A stretch of DNA of 16,048 nt from an uncultured Lachnospiraceae bacterium (GTDB lineage Bacteria; Bacillota; Clostridia; Lachnospirales; Lachnospiraceae). Position numbers and translations under genes: made by a program. The first letter of the stretch is position 1, and each line of letters starts with the position of its first letter. The notes under the pieces were generated by a model. It searched no databases and was not told the origin of the DNA. It was given only the letters and a program-made list of their open reading frames with translations. Shown here one piece after another: positions 1 to 6,153 of this stretch. The stretch is from NCBI GenBank assembly GCA_902796375.1, contig CADBOW010000209.1:1-16048 (forward strand), in the 5' to 3' direction.

Positions 1-803
1 ATGTGGTGTGCATCACAGCTTGCGCCGTAGCCCACAACCTCACCGTAGATTTTTGCACCCCGGGCCTTTGCATGCTCCAGTTCCTCCAGGATCAGGATAG
101 CTGCACCCTCACCCATAACGAAGCCGGAACGCTCCGCATCAAAGGGGATGGACGCGCGGTTCTTGTCCTCGGAAAGGTTCAGTGCGTGCATTACGGTGAA
201 ACCACCGATGCCCATCTCACAGATGCAGGCCTCGGAACCGCCGCACATCATAACGTCGGTATAACCGTCACGGACATTCCGGAATGCCTCGCCGATGGCA
301 TTGTTGCCGCTGGCACAGGCTGTGACCACGCAGGTACAGATGCCCTTGAAGCCTGTCTCGATGGCGATCTGGCCTGCAGCCATATTGGCGATGGTCATGG
401 GAATATAGAAGGGGGAGATCTTCTCAAAGCCCCGCTCCAGTCCACGGCTGTGCTCCTGACTGTTGGTCTTCAGTCCGCCGATTCCGCTGGAAATGATGGT
501 TCCGCAGCGATAGGGATCCTCATCCTCGATCCGGATGCCGCTGTCCTTCATGGCTTCTCTGGCTGCGATGGTGGCAAACTGTGTATACCGGTCCATCTTC
601 TTGGCTTCCTTCCTGTCCAGAAAATCCTCCGGTGCATAGTCCTTCACTTCTGCGGCCAGCTTCAGCTTGAAGCCGGTCACATCCACGCTTTTGATCTCGT
701 CGATACCACACACGCCGTTTTTGATATTCTCCCAGGTTTCTTCCAGATTATGTCCTACCGGATTGATGGTTCCCATACCGGTAACTACTACTCTTCTTTT
801 CAT
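1..803 (-). CDS. fabF: 3-oxoacyl-ACP synthase II (KAS II), 3' end cut by the window
   Basis: Elongating ketosynthase of FASII: condenses acyl-ACP with malonyl-ACP in the cytoplasm, releasing CO2. The first 267 residues are visible out of about 410 usual for the family; the C-terminal part lies beyond the left edge. The N-terminus MKRRVVVTGMG is typical, and the nucleophile is Cys163 in VTACASG. The two catalytic histidines fall outside the window, so activity cannot be checked fully. An AAAGGAT ribosome binding site sits 4-5 nt before the ATG at 803-801. It follows fabG by 59 bp and is last of the operon genes seen here. Family assignment is very secure. It is a different protein from the second ketosynthase at 7839-9092. 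Confidence 0.95.
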   Translation of the reverse strand, partial: MKRRVVVTGMGTINPVGHNLEETWENIKNGVCGIDEIKSVDVTGFKLKLAAEVKDYAPEDFLDRKEAKKMDRYTQFATIAAREAMKDSGIRIEDEDPYRCGTIISSGIGGLKTNSQEHSRGLERGFEKISPFYIPMTIANMAAGQIAIETGFKGICTCVVTACASGNNAIGEAFRNVRDGYTDVMMCGGSEACICEMGIGGFTVMHALNLSEDKNRASIPFDAERSGFVMGEGAAILILEELEHAKARGAKIYGEVVGYGASCDAHH

Positions 804-820
804 GATTTATCCTTTCCGAT

Positions 821-839
821 GCGGAGTGGATCCCTCCGC
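821..839 (-). other. Stem-loop in the fabG-fabF gap
   Basis: Arms GCGGAG (821-826) and CTCCGC (834-839) enclose a 7-nt loop. It lies just upstream of the fabF ribosome binding site. No T-run follows on the minus strand, so it is not a standard terminator. It may affect mRNA stability or fabF translation; the function is inferred. Confidence 0.4.
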
Positions 840-862
840 TGAATTACTGTTCTCTATTCTGT

Positions 863-1606
863 CTACTGCAGACCGCCGGCAACCTCCAGCACCTGTCCGG
901 TGATATAGGATGCCTTATCCGAGGCGAGGAATGCCACCGCTTCCGCGATGTCCTCAACCTGTCCCAGTCTTCCCAGGGTGATCCCGGCTGAAATCTTCTC
1001 CTTAACATCATCCGTCAGGGCTGCAGTCATATCCGTCTCAATAAATCCCGGTGCAACCGCATTACAGGTGATGCCCCGGCTTCCCAGCTCCTTTGCCACC
1101 GACCTGGTCATTCCGATGACGCCCGCCTTGGCAGCCGCATAATTGATCTGTCCTGCATTTCCGTATACGCCCACCACACTGCTGATATTCACGATCCTGC
1201 CGTAACGCGCCTTCATCATGAGCTTGGAAACCGCCCTCATCATGGAGAATACGCCCTTCAGGTTTGTGGCGATCACCGCATCAAATTCCTCGTCCTTCAT
1301 GCGCATCAGCAGATTATCTCTGGTGATCCCCGCATTGTTTACCAGAATGTCGATCCGGTCTCCCAGTTCCTTTGCCGCTTCCACAACCTTCGCAGCAGAC
1401 TCCGGATCTGCAGCATCCGCCTGGATGGCCGCCGCCCGGACCCCCTTCTCCGTAAGTGTCCGAACCACATCTTCCGCTGCTGCCGCATTTCCGGCATAGG
1501 TGATCAGAACATTCGCGCCACCCTCTGCGAGACGTTCTGCGATCCCGCGTCCGATCCCACGGCTTCCGCCGGTCACGATGGCTGTCTTTCCCTCAAATTC
1601 CTTCAT
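863..1606 (-). CDS. fabG: 3-oxoacyl-ACP reductase
   Basis: NADPH-dependent reduction of 3-ketoacyl-ACP to 3-hydroxyacyl-ACP, the second step of each FASII cycle. 247 aa, the normal length for this short-chain dehydrogenase. The Rossmann motif TGGSRGIG is at residues 12-19, NNAG at 90-93, and the catalytic Ser143, Tyr156 and Lys160 (in NYAAAK) have correct spacing. The C-terminus ends ITGQVLEVAGG as in FabG. AAGGAG lies 9 nt before the ATG at 1606-1604. A 116-bp gap separates it from fabD upstream, the widest in the operon part seen. The cofactor preference is family knowledge, not read directly. Assignment very secure. Confidence 0.97.
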   Translation of the reverse strand: MKEFEGKTAIVTGGSRGIGRGIAERLAEGGANVLITYAGNAAAAEDVVRTLTEKGVRAAAIQADAADPESAAKVVEAAKELGDRIDILVNNAGITRDNLLMRMKDEEFDAVIATNLKGVFSMMRAVSKLMMKARYGRIVNISSVVGVYGNAGQINYAAAKAGVIGMTRSVAKELGSRGITCNAVAPGFIETDMTAALTDDVKEKISAGITLGRLGQVEDIAEAVAFLASDKASYITGQVLEVAGGLQ

Positions 1607-1664
1607 CTTGTTGTTCTCCTTACTGTCTCATAGATCCCTTAAATAATACTGAATTGCTTCCTGC

Positions 1665-1699
1665 AGGTTTCCGAAACGACGGATGGTGTTTCGTAACCT
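1665..1699 (-). other. Stem-loop in the fabD-fabG gap
   Basis: AGGTT (1665-1669) and CGAAAC (1672-1677) pair with GTTTCG (1688-1693) and AACCT (1695-1699), with a 2x1 internal loop and a 10-nt apical loop. It sits in the 116-bp gap between fabD and fabG. No T-tract follows in the direction of transcription, so it is more likely a processing or stability element, or an attenuating structure, than a terminator. The role is inferred. Confidence 0.45.
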
Positions 1700-1722
1700 T
1701 TATGGAATGTCTGTTTCAGGTA

Positions 1723-2652
1723 CTAAGCCAGCGCTTCCTTCAGCCCGGCGATATCCTCTGCCTTCTCAACCGTGATCACCGGTATGTCCACCGTCTTCTT
1801 AACAAACTTGGACAATGTACTCCCGGGTCCGATCTCCACAAAAAGCTCCACGCCCTGCTCCGCCATATAACGGATGGTGTCTTCAAAATAGACCGAGGTC
1901 TGCACCTGCTTCTCCAGAAGCTCCGGCACCGACTGATCCTCTGTCTTCTCATGTCCCAGAGCATTGAAGATCACCGGGATCTTCATATCCCCGAAGGTTT
2001 CACTCCGGAACCTTTCTGCCAGCGCATCTCCTGCAGGCTTCATAAGCGATGTATGGAACGGGCCGCTGACCTTCACGGGAAGAACCCGCTTTGCTCCCAG
2101 CTCCTTCATCACCTCGGCAGCTGCATCCACTGCCACTGCATCTCCGGATACGGTGATCTGTCCGGGACAGTTGAAGTTCGCCGGTTCACAGCAGAGCTCC
2201 GGGAACTGCTCCTGTATCTTCTTCGTCCCTTCAAACACCTTATCCCGTTCCAGACCCAGAACCGCGATCATCCTGCAGTCTCTTCCCTGAACCGCCGACT
2301 GCATGGCATTCCCGCGAAATGCAACCAGGTCCAGCACCTGCTTCTCCTCCAGAACCCCTGCCGCATACAGCGCACTGTACTCTCCCAGGGAAAGTCCTGC
2401 CGCCAGATCCGGACGGATCCCTTCCTCCGCAAGAACCTTCGTAAGACCTACAGCGAAGGCCACCATACAGGGCTGTGTATACTTCGTCTCATTCAGTACC
2501 TCCGCAGGCCCTTCAAAGGACACCTGCTTCACATCAAAGCCGGGATTTGCCGCATCCAACACCTCACGGAATGCGGGATAGGTCTCATACAGATCCTTTC
2601 CCATTCCCACAGTCTGGCTGCCCTGACCGGCATATAAAAATCCGAGTTTCAT
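1723..2652 (-). CDS. fabD: Malonyl-CoA:ACP transacylase
   Basis: Transfers malonyl from malonyl-CoA to the phosphopantetheine of AcpP, supplying extender units to FabF. 309 aa, the usual size. GQGSQ is at residues 9-13, the nucleophile Ser88 in GLSLGEY, Arg112 in AFRGNAM for the malonate carboxylate, and His199 in GPFHT. The nucleophile elbow reads GLSLG rather than the textbook GHSLG. The start at 2652-2650 is preferred over an in-frame ATG 27 codons upstream because MKLGFLYAGQGSQ is the family N-terminus and GGAGAGG precedes it at good spacing; the longer form would run into the end of fabK. The gap to fabK is 37 bp. Assignment very secure. Confidence 0.96.
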   Translation of the reverse strand: MKLGFLYAGQGSQTVGMGKDLYETYPAFREVLDAANPGFDVKQVSFEGPAEVLNETKYTQPCMVAFAVGLTKVLAEEGIRPDLAAGLSLGEYSALYAAGVLEEKQVLDLVAFRGNAMQSAVQGRDCRMIAVLGLERDKVFEGTKKIQEQFPELCCEPANFNCPGQITVSGDAVAVDAAAEVMKELGAKRVLPVKVSGPFHTSLMKPAGDALAERFRSETFGDMKIPVIFNALGHEKTEDQSVPELLEKQVQTSVYFEDTIRYMAEQGVELFVEIGPGSTLSKFVKKTVDIPVITVEKAEDIAGLKEALA

Positions 2653-2689
2653 TTTCGTTCCTCTCCTGTCCCCCTTCGGACATTCTTCA

Positions 2690-3628
2690 TTAAAATGAAA
2701 TGTTCCTTGTTTCCTCCAGAACCCTTGCGGCACCCTGATACATATCCTCCAGGATCTCCGCCAGCGGGCGCACCTCCTTCAGCTGCCCGCAGACCTGTCC
2801 TGCCATAACGGATCCGTTCTTCATATCCCCGTCGAAAACCGCCTTCCGAAGGCCGCCCAGGGTGATCTGCTCCAGCTCGTCACGGGAAGCGGCAGACGCC
2901 TCCAGCTTCAGATATTCTCTGGCCATGGGATTCTTGATGATACGGACAGGAGCACCCAGGCTCCGGCCGGTCACTGTAGTACTGTTATCCTTCGCCTTGA
3001 TCAGCTCCGCCTTGTAATTCTCGTGGATCGGGCACTCCTCACTGACCAGGAGGCTGGTTCCGATCTGGATTCCTGCAGCTCCAAGACAGAGGGCCGCGGC
3101 AAACTGTCTTCCGTCTGCGATCCCTCCGGCTGCGATCACGGGAATACTCACGCTGTCGATCACCTGGGGAACCAATGCCATGGTGGTCATATCTCCCACA
3201 TGGCCTCCGCTTTCTCCGCCTTCTGCGATCACTGCATCCACGCCCTGTTTCTCAACCTTGCGGGCCAGTGCGGTGCTTGCAACCACCGGGATCACCATGG
3301 CTCCCGCTTCCTTCCACAGACCGATGTATTTCCCCGGCGTTCCCGCGCCGGTGGTTATAATCCGGATCTTCTCTCTTGCCAGAAGATCTGCAATATTCTC
3401 CGCATCCGGGTTCATCAGCATCAGATTCACGCCGAAGGGCTGATCCGTCGCCTGCCTTGCATCATAGATCTCCTTTTCCAGAGCCTCCGCCGGCATTCCG
3501 CCGGAAGCGATGAGACCCAGTGCACCGGCATTGGATACAGCTGCCGCAAATTTACCCGTAGCGATATTCGCCATTCCTCCCTGAATGATGGGATACCGGA
3601 TCCCAAACATTTCATTTATCATTTTCAT
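2690..3628 (-). CDS. fabK: Enoyl-ACP reductase II, FMN-dependent
   Basis: Final reduction of the FASII cycle: trans-2-enoyl-ACP to acyl-ACP using FMN and NAD(P)H. 312 aa, a TIM-barrel of the 2-nitropropane dioxygenase-like family. The N-terminal RYPIIQGGMA (11-20), phosphate-binding and catalytic segment EGGESGGH with His143 (corresponding to the catalytic His of pneumococcal FabK), AAGGIADGRQ and GAAGIQIGTS are all present. The position between accA and fabD strongly favours FabK over a nitronate monooxygenase. AAGGAG precedes the ATG at 3628-3626 by 10 nt. It is the only enoyl reductase in the window; an organism relying on FabK is expected to be insensitive to FabI-directed inhibitors such as triclosan (family knowledge). 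Confidence 0.93.
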   Translation of the reverse strand: MKMINEMFGIRYPIIQGGMANIATGKFAAAVSNAGALGLIASGGMPAEALEKEIYDARQATDQPFGVNLMLMNPDAENIADLLAREKIRIITTGAGTPGKYIGLWKEAGAMVIPVVASTALARKVEKQGVDAVIAEGGESGGHVGDMTTMALVPQVIDSVSIPVIAAGGIADGRQFAAALCLGAAGIQIGTSLLVSEECPIHENYKAELIKAKDNSTTVTGRSLGAPVRIIKNPMAREYLKLEASAASRDELEQITLGGLRKAVFDGDMKNGSVMAGQVCGQLKEVRPLAEILEDMYQGAARVLEETRNISF

Positions 3629-3656
3629 ACCTTATGTACTCCTTCAAACACTCTTC

Positions 3657-4583
3657 CTATTTTCGAACCAGCTTGTCTATATTTCGGAACTTCAGATATC
3701 TGGCCCTTGCGATCTCATTCATGGACATACGCTTCATTTCATTGAATTCCTTCACGATCATCCGGTCCAGGGTCTTATATACCGCCTGGGGATCATGATG
3801 CACCCCGCAGGGCGGCTCTGGAATGATACCGTCGATCACGCCGAAGCTGTACAGATCCTGTGCCGTCAGCTTCATCAGATCACAGGCCTCGGCTGCCCGG
3901 GAGGAATCCTTCCAGAGGATCGAAGCAAAGCCCTCCGGTGAAAGCACCGAATATACCGCATGCTCCAGCATAAATACCTTATTTGCAACGCCGATGGCCA
4001 GCGCGCCTCCGGAGCTTCCTTCCCCTGTAACGATGGAAATGATGGGCGTCCGGATGGCGCTCATTTCCGCCAGATTCTTCGCTATGGCATTGCTCTGTCC
4101 GTGCTGCTCCGCCTCCAGCCCCGGGTATGCTCCCGGTGTATCGATAAATGTGATGATCGGCCGGCCGAACTTCTCTGCCTGCTTCATCATCCGAAGCGCC
4201 TTCCGGTAGCCCTCCGGTTCCGGCATTCCGAAATTGTACTGCATGTTTTCATTGATGTTACGGCCTTTTCTGTGTCCCAGAACCGTGACGGGGATCCCAT
4301 GAAACATAGCGATCCCTCCGAAGATGCTCTGATCCTCCTTTGAAAGCAGATCTCCTCTTTGAACAAAAAGATCCGTGAAAAGAGCATTGATGTAATCATC
4401 CACCTTGGGGCGGCGTCTGTGACGTGCCAGATATACATTATCATGCGCCGTCAGGTTCTCACATGCATTGCAGAGGGACGCATATTCATGCTCCAATGCT
4501 TTCCTCCGGGCAAAAGTGACCCCCTCTCCCCGCATTTCCTCTTCTATGGCCGTCATCCGCTCGTCTATCTCTCTGATGGTCAT
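3657..4583 (-). CDS. accA: Acetyl-CoA carboxylase carboxyltransferase subunit alpha
   Basis: With AccD forms the heterotetrameric carboxyltransferase that moves CO2 from biotinylated AccB to acetyl-CoA, giving malonyl-CoA. 308 aa, about the family length. Visible are the N-terminal helical REIDERMTAIEEE, the crotonase-fold motif TGEGSSGGALAIG and the following SPEGFASILW segment typical of AccA. The ATG at 4583-4581 overlaps the accD stop by 4 nt (ATGA), implying translational coupling and equal subunit supply, and AAAAGGAGG lies 8 nt upstream. fabK follows after 28 bp. Assignment very secure. Confidence 0.97.
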   Translation of the reverse strand: MTIREIDERMTAIEEEMRGEGVTFARRKALEHEYASLCNACENLTAHDNVYLARHRRRPKVDDYINALFTDLFVQRGDLLSKEDQSIFGGIAMFHGIPVTVLGHRKGRNINENMQYNFGMPEPEGYRKALRMMKQAEKFGRPIITFIDTPGAYPGLEAEQHGQSNAIAKNLAEMSAIRTPIISIVTGEGSSGGALAIGVANKVFMLEHAVYSVLSPEGFASILWKDSSRAAEACDLMKLTAQDLYSFGVIDGIIPEPPCGVHHDPQAVYKTLDRMIVKEFNEMKRMSMNEIARARYLKFRNIDKLVRK

Positions 4584-5539
4584 AATGTCGGCCTCCTTTT
4601 CTTCTGATGCAGGCGCAGGATCTGAGCCAGCTTGCCGCGCATCTCATTTCTTTTTACGATCTCATCCACGAAGCCATGTTCCTCCAGGTACTCCGCTCTC
4701 TGGAAGCCCTCCGGCAGCTTCTGTCCTATGGTCTGTTCGATCACACGGGGGCCGGCGAAACCGATCAGTGCGCCGGGCTCTGCCAGGGTGATATCTGCCA
4801 GTGTGGCGAAGCTTGCGCTGACGCCTCCCGTTGTGGGATGTGTCTGAACCGCAATATAGAGCCCGCCGCTTTCGGAGAAATGCTTCGCTGCTGCAGAGGT
4901 TTTGGCCATCTGCATAAGAGAAAGGATCCCTTCCTGCATTCTGGCTCCGCCGCTTGCGGTAAAGATGATGATCGGAAGTCCCAGCTTCTCGGCGATCTCA
5001 AAGGCATTTGTCACCTTCTCACCTACTGCGATCCCCATGCTTCCCATCAGGAATTCGCTTCCCATAACAGCGATCACGGCACGCTGTCCTTCGATCTCGC
5101 CCACGCCGGCCAGAAGTCCTTCCTCCATTCCGGTCTTCTCCCGAAGGGCTGTGATTTTCTCTTCATATTCCGGATAATTCAGAGGATTCACATCCCCCAC
5201 GCTGCACTTCAGCTTCCGGAAGCTTCCCGGATCCACCAGGTTCCGGACTCTTCTCCGGGCAGAGATCTTATGATGCTGTCCGCACTTCGGGCATATATAG
5301 AGCTCCTTCCGCATTTCCCTGATCAGCAGCTGATGTCCGCAGGCCGAGCAGGTAAACAGTTCCGAAGCCTGCGGATCCGGTCCCTTCTTCGGGTTTACTT
5401 CCGGCTCCTCGGTGGCTTCCCTGAGCAGCGTCAGGATATCGACAGCCGCTTCCCGCCTTGCATCTGTTTTTATCTCAGTTGCCTCGGCAACTTCCGTCGC
5501 CAGAGGTTCATTTTTCTTTTTTCTTTTTATCAGCTTCAT
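4580..5539 (-). CDS. accD: Acetyl-CoA carboxylase carboxyltransferase subunit beta
   Basis: Zinc-containing partner of AccA in the carboxyltransferase. 319 aa. A four-cysteine zinc ribbon is formed by Cys64, Cys67, Cys83 and Cys86 (CSAC...CPKC), followed by the carboxylase core with GARMQEG and TTGGVSASFA. The zinc ribbon begins about 37 residues later than in E. coli AccD because of a charged, Lys/Glu-rich N-terminal extension (residues 1-60). The start at 5539-5537 is chosen because AAGGA lies 7 nt before it; an in-frame ATG 20 codons upstream would begin inside the 5581-5623 hairpin and has no good ribosome binding site. It overlaps accA by 4 nt. A 101-bp gap separates it from acpP. Confidence 0.96.
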   Translation of the reverse strand: MKLIKRKKKNEPLATEVAEATEIKTDARREAAVDILTLLREATEEPEVNPKKGPDPQASELFTCSACGHQLLIREMRKELYICPKCGQHHKISARRRVRNLVDPGSFRKLKCSVGDVNPLNYPEYEEKITALREKTGMEEGLLAGVGEIEGQRAVIAVMGSEFLMGSMGIAVGEKVTNAFEIAEKLGLPIIIFTASGGARMQEGILSLMQMAKTSAAAKHFSESGGLYIAVQTHPTTGGVSASFATLADITLAEPGALIGFAGPRVIEQTIGQKLPEGFQRAEYLEEHGFVDEIVKRNEMRGKLAQILRLHQKKRRPTL

Positions 5540-5580
5540 TTTCCTGTCCTTGTTTCTCCGTAAAAGATCTATACACAGTT

Positions 5581-5623
5581 CGACGCGAGCAGATCGCATA
5601 TCACATGCAGACTGCTCGCGTCG
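5581..5623 (-). other. Perfect 12-bp stem-loop between acpP and accD
   Basis: CGACGCGAGCAG (5581-5592) and CTGCTCGCGTCG (5612-5623) are perfect inverted repeats around a 19-nt loop, inside which GCAT and ATGC can form a second short stem. It begins 18 bp after the acpP stop. There is no T-run on either strand after it, so it does not look like an intrinsic terminator. A likely role is protection or processing of the acpP 3' end, giving more acpP than acc/fab message; this is inference. Confidence 0.6.
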
Positions 5624-5640
5624 TTCCTGTATGAATAGAA

Positions 5641-5865
5641 TTACTTGTGAGACTCTACGTAATCAACCAGATCCTGAACCGTCTTGATCTTCGGAAGATC
5701 TTCATCTTCGATGGTTACACCCAGTGCTTCTTCGATTGCCATTCCAAGTTCAACAGCATCGAGAGAATCAGCACCAAGATCATCTGTCAGAGATGCATTC
5801 GGTGTTACCTTATCCTCGTCACAGCTAAGAGTATCCACGATTACACTTTTGATTTCCTCAAACAT
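5641..5865 (-). CDS. acpP: Acyl carrier protein
   Basis: Carries growing acyl chains on a 4'-phosphopantetheine arm through every FASII step. 74 aa, acidic, with the canonical DSLD motif; Ser34 is the attachment site. The flanking LGADSLDAVELGMAIEE helix II sequence is typical of FASII carrier proteins rather than of specialised ones. It is the first gene of the operon, with a leader of roughly 60 nt from the predicted start of transcription. The ribosome binding site is GGAG about 11 nt before the ATG at 5865-5863. High expression relative to downstream genes would be expected. Confidence 0.98.
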   Translation of the reverse strand: MFEEIKSVIVDTLSCDEDKVTPNASLTDDLGADSLDAVELGMAIEEALGVTIEDEDLPKIKTVQDLVDYVESHK

Positions 5866-5908
5866 CCTTCTTTTCTCTCCTTTTTTCGCAAGAAATTGTT
5901 AAAAACTT

Positions 5909-5930
5909 TTAGTTAAAATTTTTTAACTAA
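5909..5930. promoter_or_regulatory. 22-bp palindromic operator candidate at the acpP start of transcription
   Basis: Arms TTAGTTAAAA (5909-5918) and TTTTAACTAA (5921-5930) are perfect inverted repeats separated by TT. The site begins right after the -10 box of the acpP promoter and covers the expected +1, so a bound protein would block initiation. Firmicutes control FASII operons with FapR or with MarR-type FabT regulators binding palindromes in such positions. The sequence fits a MarR-type dyad in general shape, but the regulator is not in the window and cannot be identified. Confidence 0.65.
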
Positions 5931-5934
5931 GATT

Positions 5935-5962
5935 ATTATATCCATGATTTAATGGTTGTCAA
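5935..5962 (-). promoter_or_regulatory. Sigma-A promoter of the acpP-acc-fab operon
   Basis: On the minus strand -35 TTGACA (5962-5957) and -10 TATAAT (5940-5935) are both exact consensus, with a 16-bp spacer. Transcription should begin near 5927, inside the palindrome at 5909-5930. A promoter this strong suits a highly expressed operon held in check by a repressor. Confidence 0.85.
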
Positions 5963-6053
5963 CAAAAAATTATGCAAAATAGTCAAAAATCTTTGTACTC
6001 TTTTCCCAATGATTTGTTACAATTATTTTACATATGGATATTCGGATTTTCTC

Positions 6054-6081
6054 TTGACATTCTGAACACGATGTATATAGT
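6054..6081 (+). promoter_or_regulatory. Sigma-A promoter of the acyl-CoA synthetase / ketosynthase unit
   Basis: -35 TTGACA (6054-6059) and -10 TATAGT (6076-6081) with a 16-bp spacer. Transcription should start near 6088, about 65 nt before the ATG at 6154. It is back-to-back with the acpP promoter, the two -35 boxes being about 90 bp apart in AT-rich DNA. Confidence 0.75.
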
Positions 6082-6097
6082 AGAACATAAAGACAAT

Positions 6098-6118
6098 ATG
6101 TAGTTTTCAAAACTACAT
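6098..6118. promoter_or_regulatory. 21-bp palindrome downstream of the 6054-6081 promoter
   Basis: Arms ATGTAGTTTT (6098-6107) and AAAACTACAT (6109-6118) are perfect inverted repeats around a single C. The site lies about 10 nt after the predicted start of transcription and ends 23 nt before the ribosome binding site, a position suited to a repressor roadblock. It shares the half-site TAGTT/AACTA with the palindrome at 5909-5930, but the half-sites are 5 bp apart here and 10 bp there. It could alternatively act as an RNA hairpin in the leader. Confidence 0.6.
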
Positions 6119-6153
6119 GACAAATTCTAACAAACCACAAAAGGAGTCTGCCC

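Noticed and set aside
1654..2637. Long plus-strand open frame opposite fabD
   Set aside because: Antisense shadow of fabD; the composition (many His, Cys, Leu, Arg) and lack of motifs fit a non-coding frame.
2690..3628. Nitronate monooxygenase
   Set aside because: Same superfamily, but the location between accA and fabD and the GGESGGH segment favour FabK.
5540..5599. Extended AccD start 20 codons upstream
   Set aside because: It begins inside the perfect stem-loop, has no good ribosome binding site, and the added residues have no AccD counterpart.
5581..5623. Intrinsic terminator after acpP
   Set aside because: The stem is strong but neither strand shows a T-run after it, and the acc/fab genes downstream have no other promoter that I can see.
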